From contig JBDWGH010000002.1 in assembly GCA_039975855.1 (NCBI GenBank), forward strand, positions 620,001 to 684,000: a stretch of DNA of 64,000 nt, in the 5' to 3' direction. Shown one piece after another: positions 59,334-64,000 of this stretch (positions within the stretch are counted from its first letter, which is position 1; every line of letters starts with the position of its first letter). The notes beneath the pieces are model-generated. The model searched no databases. It saw only the letters and a program-made list of their open reading frames with translations, and had not been told where the DNA came from. This DNA comes from Litorimonas sp039975855. GTDB taxonomy: Bacteria; Pseudomonadota; Alphaproteobacteria; Caulobacterales; Maricaulaceae. The translations under genes were made by a program, and so were the position numbers.

Positions 59334-59408
59334 GCTACAGTAATGATTAATGGGCGTTTGACGCGGGAAAAGCCGCTGCCTTATTTTCTGTCTGGAGGGA
59401 CACACATC

Positions 59409-60635
59409 ATGGAAAAAATAATGAGCCATCTTCAAGGGGTGGATTGGACAAATATAGGAATTGCTGGCGCAATTTTAGTTGCTGGTATCATCATCTCATA
59501 TTTCTTGCGCGGATTAGTTTCCAGCGCGATCAACCGCACAGGGATTGGCAAACGCGCCAAATCGACAGGCGGGAACATCGGAAGTTCAATCGGCAAAGCC
59601 GTATTCTGGCTTGCGATACTCTACACACTTTATCTCGCACTTTCACGTATTGGTATGGGCGAAAACTTTAAGTCTGTTGAAGCGCTCTTTACGAATATCG
59701 CTGGCTTCGTACCGAAACTTTTAGGTGCTGGTTTTACATTCTTCATCGGTTTCATCATTGCCAAAGTCGCGGGCAACGCCACGACATCCGTTCTCGAAGC
59801 GGCGCAAGTTGATAACCTCGCTGCACGTTCTGGCGTAACATCCGCCACTGGTAGCAAAGGGTCGCTCGCAAAAGCGCTAGGCACACTGGTATTCGTAATC
59901 ATCATCGTTCCTGTCGCGGTTGCTGCTCTTGGCGCACTTCAGTTGAAAGGTGTTAGTGAGCCTCTTTCCAATATGCTGGAAGGTTTCACGAGCTATATTC
60001 CTGCTCTTGTCGGTGCATCACTAGTATTGGGCGGTGCTATCTTCATTGGCCGCTTTATCTCGAATTTCCTGACGAATTTCTTGCCAACAGTTGGTTTCGA
60101 TAACTCCGTTAATTCAGTCATGATGCTAGACGATGGCGAAGGAATGAAAACGTCCCCGTCAAAAGCGGCTGGTTATGTTGCGTTCCTAATTACGCTGGTT
60201 ATCGGCGTCTCTGCAGCAGTTAACATTCTTGGTAACGACAGCCTGACAGAAGCGTTCGGCACCGTCCAAAGCTTCGGCGGTAGCTTACTTCGTGCAGCTG
60301 TCCTGATCGCAATCGGCGTATTCCTTGCCAACTTCATGGGCCGTTTCATGGGCACAATGATGAATGCCAAATTAGCAGCATTCGTCAAATATTTCGCAAT
60401 GGTACTCTTCATCTTCTTGGGTCTTTCAAGCCTTGACCCTGAAGGACAAATCGTACCGGTTGCCTTCTCTGCCTTCGTCATCTCCGCTTCAGTGGCCGCA
60501 GCCATCGCATTCGGTCTCGGTGGACGTGAGTGGGCGAAGCAAGTCTTGAATAAGACTGTTCCGCCAGCAGGAATGAGCAAACTAGGCGGCGCGGCAAAAA
60601 AAGCTCCGCCAAAGCGCCCAGTCGCTAAGAAGTAA
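59409..60635 (+). CDS. Mechanosensitive-channel-like TM-helix repeat protein
   Basis: A 408-residue inner-membrane protein. Family-typical TM-helix repeats (PF05552: long, glycine-rich paired helices such as GFVPKLLGAGFTFFIGFIIAKVAGNATTSVLEAAQVDNLAARSGV) occur twice, with four or five additional helices. YIPALVGASLVLGGAIFIGRFISNFLTNFLPTVGFD is the second repeat. The C-terminal tail is short and basic (KKAPPKRPVAKK). The MscS beta-domain is absent, so the protein is only related to channels and gating is unproven. A GGAGGGA Shine-Dalgarno precedes the ATG at MEKIMSHLQ. A strong terminator follows. Confidence 0.85.
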   Translation: MEKIMSHLQGVDWTNIGIAGAILVAGIIISYFLRGLVSSAINRTGIGKRAKSTGGNIGSSIGKAVFWLAILYTLYLALSRIGMGENFKSVEALFTNIAGFVPKLLGAGFTFFIGFIIAKVAGNATTSVLEAAQVDNLAARSGVTSATGSKGSLAKALGTLVFVIIIVPVAVAALGALQLKGVSEPLSNMLEGFTSYIPALVGASLVLGGAIFIGRFISNFLTNFLPTVGFDNSVNSVMMLDDGEGMKTSPSKAAGYVAFLITLVIGVSAAVNILGNDSLTEAFGTVQSFGGSLLRAAVLIAIGVFLANFMGRFMGTMMNAKLAAFVKYFAMVLFIFLGLSSLDPEGQIVPVAFSAFVISASVAAAIAFGLGGREWAKQVLNKTVPPAGMSKLGGAAKKAPPKRPVAKK

Positions 60636-60657
60636 AAGCTTCTAGATAAGATTGAGA

Positions 60658-60686
60658 AAGCCGCTTCTTCGGAAGCGGCTTTTTTT
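60658..60686 (+). terminator. Intrinsic terminator with UUCG tetraloop
   Basis: A perfect 10-bp stem AAGCCGCTTC/GAAGCGGCTT is closed by a C(UUCG)G tetraloop and followed by seven T residues. It lies 22 bases after the channel-like gene and just touches the stop of the converging arsC gene. An A-run on the other side may make it weakly bidirectional. Confidence 0.92.
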
Positions 60687-61173
60687 ATGTCGGATCGATA
60701 TTCGCGATCTTTTGAACCGCTGCGTGATCTAAAAGTTCCTCATTTGAGAGCTCCATCAGGGCTTCAATGCGGGCTTTACAGATTTTGTAGGTCCGCGCGA
60801 AGGCAGCTTGCCGTGCGGAGAGAGGTTCAATATGGGCTGGATCAACTTGTGGCCAGTGTACTTTCAACCCGGGCCCGAAGAACACAGGGCAGACTTCCGC
60901 CGCGGCGTTATCGCAAACCGTTACGATAATATCGAACTCAGGTGCACCGTCCGCCGAGAATTCATCCCAACTCTTTGATCGATATAGTGATGTCACATGG
61001 CCTTGTTTTGCCAACTCCGCCAATCCCTCAGGATGTGGGCGGCCACTGGGTTTGGAACCAGCGGACCAAGCTAGAAAACGCCCTTGGCCCAGATCGTTCA
61101 ATAAGGCCTCGGACAAAATCGAACGCGCGGAATTTCCTGTGCAGAGAAAAAGGACTTTTATTGGTTTGGACAT
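60685..61173 (-). CDS. arsC: Arsenate reductase, thioredoxin-coupled ArsC type
   Basis: A 162-residue cytosolic enzyme of the low-molecular-weight protein tyrosine phosphatase fold that reduces arsenate to arsenite. The P-loop is LCTGNSARS with Cys11. Cys87 (TVCDNAA) and Cys95 (AEVCPVF) fit the second and third cysteines of the intramolecular cascade known from the plasmid pI258 ArsC. WSAGSKPSGRPHPEGLAELAKQGH and HWPQVDPA are family blocks. No arsR, arsB or acr3 gene is adjacent, so it is solitary here. It is divergent from the acyltransferase gene, with 45 bases between them. Confidence 0.93.
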   Translation of the reverse strand: MSKPIKVLFLCTGNSARSILSEALLNDLGQGRFLAWSAGSKPSGRPHPEGLAELAKQGHVTSLYRSKSWDEFSADGAPEFDIIVTVCDNAAAEVCPVFFGPGLKVHWPQVDPAHIEPLSARQAAFARTYKICKARIEALMELSNEELLDHAAVQKIANIDPT

Positions 61174-61218
61174 AACCGCCCCTTGGAATCATGACCTGAT
61201 TTCGTCAAGAGAGTTTCC

Positions 61219-62013
61219 GTGCATATTGTTGAAGAACTCATTGCTGAACGGGCGCCCCGGCTGATCTCTAGGCCGCGACTGTTTAAATTTGTGCGGCCGA
61301 TGCTTTACCGCATGCTAGCCTATGATGCGGCGGTATTTTTAGCAGATACCATAGAGCCCCTCACCGGGCATGAGGCTTTCTCTCGCGTGTCCAACCATAT
61401 CAGCCCTCGGACAGCCGTAACGGGGCTACATCAGCTCCCACCGACCGGTGGATGCATTGTTATCGCCAACCACCCAACAGGATTGGCGGATGGATTGGCC
61501 GTTTTTCAAGCTATTCGAGACAGACGACCAGATCATCTCTTTCTGGCAAACGCCGATGCCCTGCGCGTGATCCCAAAAGGAGAAGACATCATCATTCCGG
61601 TTGAGTGGGTGAAATCAAAACGAAATCACGCCAAGACTCGCGACACATTATTAGCCGTGAAGGCGGCCTTGCAAGCGGGGCGCTGCGTCGTAATTTTTCC
61701 ATCTGGCGCTTTGGCGAAACTCAGTTGGCGGGGCCTCGTTGACAAACCCTGGCAAAGCAGCGCCGCCATGCTGGCCCGGAAATACAAGGCTCCGGTCATC
61801 CCGCTGCGCATTAAGGCGCGAAATTCTTTTCTCTATTACGCCTTTGCGCGGCTGAACGCCGAATTAAGGGATATCACCCTTTTCCATGAGCTACTGAATA
61901 AGAAGGGACAGACCTTCCGCCTAAGCTTCGGTGAGCCTATTCCACCCGAAGCGCTTTCGAAAAACGCAGATGAAGCGACGGCATATATCCGAAAAATCGT
62001 CGGACAACTTTAG
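61219..62013 (+). CDS. Lysophospholipid acyltransferase (PlsC/COG3176-like)
   Basis: A 264-residue membrane-associated acyltransferase. The motif IVIANHPTGLADGLAVFQAI carries the His/Asp pair in the spacing NHPxGxxDG used by the hemolysin-like/OlsA-type branch rather than classic HX4D. FPSGALAKLSWRG is the glycerophosphate-binding motif, and APVIPLRIKARNSFLYYAF is the third block. The start is GTG (Val-derived Met in HIVEELIAE) with a weak Shine-Dalgarno. It probably acylates a lysophospholipid or ornithine lipid in the inner membrane; the exact acceptor is unclear. The stop shares four bases with the converging amidase gene. Confidence 0.85.
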   Translation: MHIVEELIAERAPRLISRPRLFKFVRPMLYRMLAYDAAVFLADTIEPLTGHEAFSRVSNHISPRTAVTGLHQLPPTGGCIVIANHPTGLADGLAVFQAIRDRRPDHLFLANADALRVIPKGEDIIIPVEWVKSKRNHAKTRDTLLAVKAALQAGRCVVIFPSGALAKLSWRGLVDKPWQSSAAMLARKYKAPVIPLRIKARNSFLYYAFARLNAELRDITLFHELLNKKGQTFRLSFGEPIPPEALSKNADEATAYIRKIVGQL

Positions 62014-63635
62014 GGCCGCATGGCTTTCTCAAGTTCGGGACGATCTTCAGCGCTTCTGAGGTATCTCGGCTCAACACGTTTTCCGCCAGCTTGTTCAAAT
62101 GCATATCCATAGGACAACACCTCAGCGTCTTGGCCTTTGCTAGCCATAATCGAAAACCCGACCGGAACGCCGTGCACATCCCCCATGGGAACAGTAATAT
62201 GTGGATAGCCTGCGACAGCCGCATAACTTCCTGCCCCTGCCCATGACGGCCAGACATCACCATTCACAGGATCCACCCGGGAGGCGACTGGCCCGGAGGG
62301 GCTAACCAACATGGCCACATCATAATCGCGCATCATCTTATCAATCCCATCCACGCCCGTGCCGCGCTGTACATCTGCTTTGGCTGTTATGTAGGTTTCA
62401 TCCGAAAGCGGGCCTTTCGACTGCGCAAGCTCCATAATATCCTGATCAAACACAGTCGTTTCTCGAGGCTCACTTTCATTGAAAGCAATCAGCTGCTCAA
62501 GCGAGCGTGACTGGACGGCCGCCGGGGTATCCGCGAGATATTCATCCATTCCCGCCTTAAATTCGTAGAGCAGAACATCAAAAGACTTTTGGCCGTAATT
62601 TTCAACGTCTCGTGTGAAGTCTTCAATTTCGACGAGAATCGCACCAGCGGATTCTATGGCTTTCAAACTCGCGTTAAACCGCGCTTTGATATCGTCATTA
62701 GAGCCTTCCGCGAACCGCAAAACACCAACGCGTTTGCCGTTCAGTGCATCTGCATCCAGGCCGCCAACGTAATCCGTGTCTTGATTGTCCATTGCACCCA
62801 ACATCATCGCCGCGCCGCGCACGGTCTTCGTCATTGGGCCTGCTGTATCCTGCGTCGCGCTGATCGGGACGATGTATTGCTGACTCACCAAGCCAACAGT
62901 AGGTTTAAACCCGACGATACCGTTGACATTGGACGGACAAATGATCGAGCCATTGGTTTCAGTGCCGACCGCGCCTGCGGCAAGTGACGCCGCGATTCCG
63001 GAGCCTGAGCCAGAAGAGCTCCCGCAGGGACTGCGGTCCAGCATATGTGGATTGCGGACCTGACCACCTAATGCCGACCAACCGGAAACGCTCTCATTGG
63101 AGCGAAAATTGGCCCATTGAGAGAGGTTCGTTTTTCCCAATATTACAGCGCCTTGCTCCCTCAGCCCTGCAACCAGTGGACTGTCACGTTCGGTGATATT
63201 GTCCTTGAGGGCATATGATCCCGCAGTCGTCGCAATGGGATCTAGTGTTTCGATATTATCTTTAAACAGGATAGGTATGCCGTCCAACGAGCCTAAGGCC
63301 TCACCGTTTTGACGTCTGGAATCTGACGCTTCGGCCTGCGCCATTGCATCAGGATTAAGCGCAAGCACGGATTGTAGCTGAGGACCGGCCCGATCAATTC
63401 TCTCAATTCTATCGAGATAAGCTAACGTCAATTCCTCGGATGTTAGCTCCCCAGACGCCAAGAGGTCGGAAAGTTCGGGCATTGTTTTAGCCGTCCAATC
63501 CTTCGCCGCAAATTTCGCCTCTACGATTTCCGCATATTCAGACGCAGATGGACCAAAAGGATTAACGTCGGATACGGTTTCGCCGCCACACCCTGCAAGG
63601 ATAATTGAAACGGTCACAAGACATGTAAAACGCAT
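62010..63635 (-). CDS. Amidase-signature lipoprotein
   Basis: A 541-residue periplasmic amidase bound by the lipobox ILAGC (Cys16). The Ser-cisSer-Lys triad region is read as GIPILFKDNIETLDPIATTAGSYALKDN (catalytic Lys) and MLDRSPCGSSSGSGSGIAASLAAGAVGTETNGSIICPSNVNGIVGFKPTVG. It resembles GatA-like amidases in fold, but the signal and the lipid anchor rule out the tRNA amidotransferase. The natural amide is unknown. A 15-bp hairpin directly abuts the ATG and hides the Shine-Dalgarno. It follows sdhB on the same strand after about 90 bases and may be reached by read-through from it. Confidence 0.92.
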   Translation of the reverse strand: MRFTCLVTVSIILAGCGGETVSDVNPFGPSASEYAEIVEAKFAAKDWTAKTMPELSDLLASGELTSEELTLAYLDRIERIDRAGPQLQSVLALNPDAMAQAEASDSRRQNGEALGSLDGIPILFKDNIETLDPIATTAGSYALKDNITERDSPLVAGLREQGAVILGKTNLSQWANFRSNESVSGWSALGGQVRNPHMLDRSPCGSSSGSGSGIAASLAAGAVGTETNGSIICPSNVNGIVGFKPTVGLVSQQYIVPISATQDTAGPMTKTVRGAAMMLGAMDNQDTDYVGGLDADALNGKRVGVLRFAEGSNDDIKARFNASLKAIESAGAILVEIEDFTRDVENYGQKSFDVLLYEFKAGMDEYLADTPAAVQSRSLEQLIAFNESEPRETTVFDQDIMELAQSKGPLSDETYITAKADVQRGTGVDGIDKMMRDYDVAMLVSPSGPVASRVDPVNGDVWPSWAGAGSYAAVAGYPHITVPMGDVHGVPVGFSIMASKGQDAEVLSYGYAFEQAGGKRVEPRYLRSAEDRPELEKAMRP

Positions 63636-63668
63636 AAGAGCCTCCTATTGGGTCAATAGAAGGCTCTT
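63636..63668 (-). promoter_or_regulatory. SD-occluding hairpin abutting the amidase start codon
   Basis: In minus-strand RNA, AAGAGCCUUCUAUUG and CAAUAGGAGGCUCUU form a 15-bp stem (one G-U pair) with an ACC triloop. The amidase AUG follows the last base directly. The 3' arm contains the Shine-Dalgarno UAGGAGG, so ribosome access would be blocked unless the helix opens. On the plus strand one C/A mismatch interrupts the same stem, so minus-strand RNA is the better former. No T-run follows, so a terminator is unlikely. Confidence 0.65.
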
Positions 63669-63726
63669 GGAATTTTTAGGTTAGGTCAAGCGACCTAGAA
63701 TAATTTGAGCGAAAAACCCCCAAAAA

Positions 63727-64000
63727 CTAAGCCCGCTCAACCATCATCTTTTTAACTTCAGCAATCGCCTTGGCCGGGTTTAGGCCTTTCGGACACACAT
63801 TCGCGCAGTTCATGATTGTGTGGCAGCGATAAAGTTTGAACGGATCCTCGAGGTTATCGAGACGTTCTGTTGTCGCGTCATCCCGGCTATCAACCAACCA
63901 GCGATAAGCCTGTAGCAAGGCTGCTGGCCCGAGATACCGGTCCCCATTCCACCAGTAAGATGGGCAAGAGGTAGAACAGGACGCACACAGGATACATTCA
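63727..64000 (-). CDS. sdhB: Succinate dehydrogenase iron-sulfur subunit, C-terminal part
   Basis: The last 90 residues of SdhB of respiratory complex II; the rest lies outside the window. The ferredoxin-like 4Fe-4S cluster motif CILCASCSTSCP is present at the window edge, followed by SYWWNGDRYLGPAALLQAYRWLVDSRD, which carries the ubiquinone-site tryptophan. The last cluster ligands are in LYRCHTIMNCANVCPKGLNPAKAI. The chain ends KKMMVERA. It lies about 4.6 kb upstream of zapE on the same strand. The amidase gene follows after about 90 bases behind a strong hairpin. Confidence 0.97.
   Translation of the reverse strand, partial: ECILCASCSTSCPSYWWNGDRYLGPAALLQAYRWLVDSRDDATTERLDNLEDPFKLYRCHTIMNCANVCPKGLNPAKAIAEVKKMMVERA

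Overview
The window is chromosomal DNA of a marine, probably dimorphic (stalk- or bud-forming) alphaproteobacterium, most likely of the Hyphomonadaceae/Maricaulaceae/Robiginitomaculaceae neighbourhood of Caulobacterales. Evidence: a lysozyme-like protein with the full SpmX architecture and a sigma-54-type promoter in front of it, a perfect CtrA box ahead of a D,D-carboxypeptidase, a zapE gene 4.6 kb from sdhB, DUF1489 and DUF1415 proteins, a TonB-dependent receptor, and pyruvate phosphate dikinase. Base composition looks close to 50% GC (judged by eye). Genes are densely packed on both strands. I see no phage, insertion sequence, CRISPR array, tRNA or rRNA gene.

Layout. 1-7.1 kb: glyoxalase II (cut by the window edge), a small membrane protein, a BASS transporter, a cytochrome P450, and clpA/clpS with an oppositely oriented TonB-box-bearing periplasmic protein between them. 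7.3-20.5 kb: a soluble hybrid histidine kinase, a membrane AraC-type regulator with a 40-bp-spaced direct repeat in front of the S41 protease gene that follows it, a sulfatase-YHYH lipoprotein, a SPOR-tailed D,D-carboxypeptidase, panC, a GST, a second hybrid kinase and a GNAT acetyltransferase. 20.7-28 kb: a large TonB-dependent receptor, then DUF1489, a JmjC/cupin-like protein, spmX and mgtE on the minus strand. 28-32.3 kb: a partial type II secretion locus (gspC-gspD-gspN-lipoprotein, with a prepilin peptidase converging on it). 32.4-36 kb: folD, a SleB-type hydrolase, a PhoD-type phosphatase lipoprotein and DUF1415.

36-37.1 kb is the least ordinary stretch: a probable 6S RNA, an unexplained structured intergenic region, a micro-ORF with a strong Shine-Dalgarno, and an AT-rich orphan membrane protein. 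37.2-50.9 kb is housekeeping: ppdK, glyQ-lipoprotein-glyS, tandem DUF2007 proteins, a polyprenyl synthase, a WecA-type transferase, ispE, a TPR protein and ETF-ubiquinone oxidoreductase. 51-64 kb: a RimB-RimK fusion, a uracil-DNA glycosylase, a cysteine-rich secreted protein, a complete subclass B1 metallo-beta-lactamase lipoprotein, a DUF2064/GT2 pair, rnhB, zapE with a coupled 32-residue membrane peptide, a mechanosensitive-channel-like protein, arsC, an acyltransferase, an amidase lipoprotein whose Shine-Dalgarno lies in a 15-bp hairpin, and the 3' end of sdhB.

I did not find a multi-gene defence or biosynthetic system. The most rewarding leads are regulatory (sigma-54/spmX, AraC repeats, amidase hairpin), the 36-kb RNA region, and single proteins with unusual architecture. 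Six of about thirteen convergent gene pairs overlap by exactly four bases.
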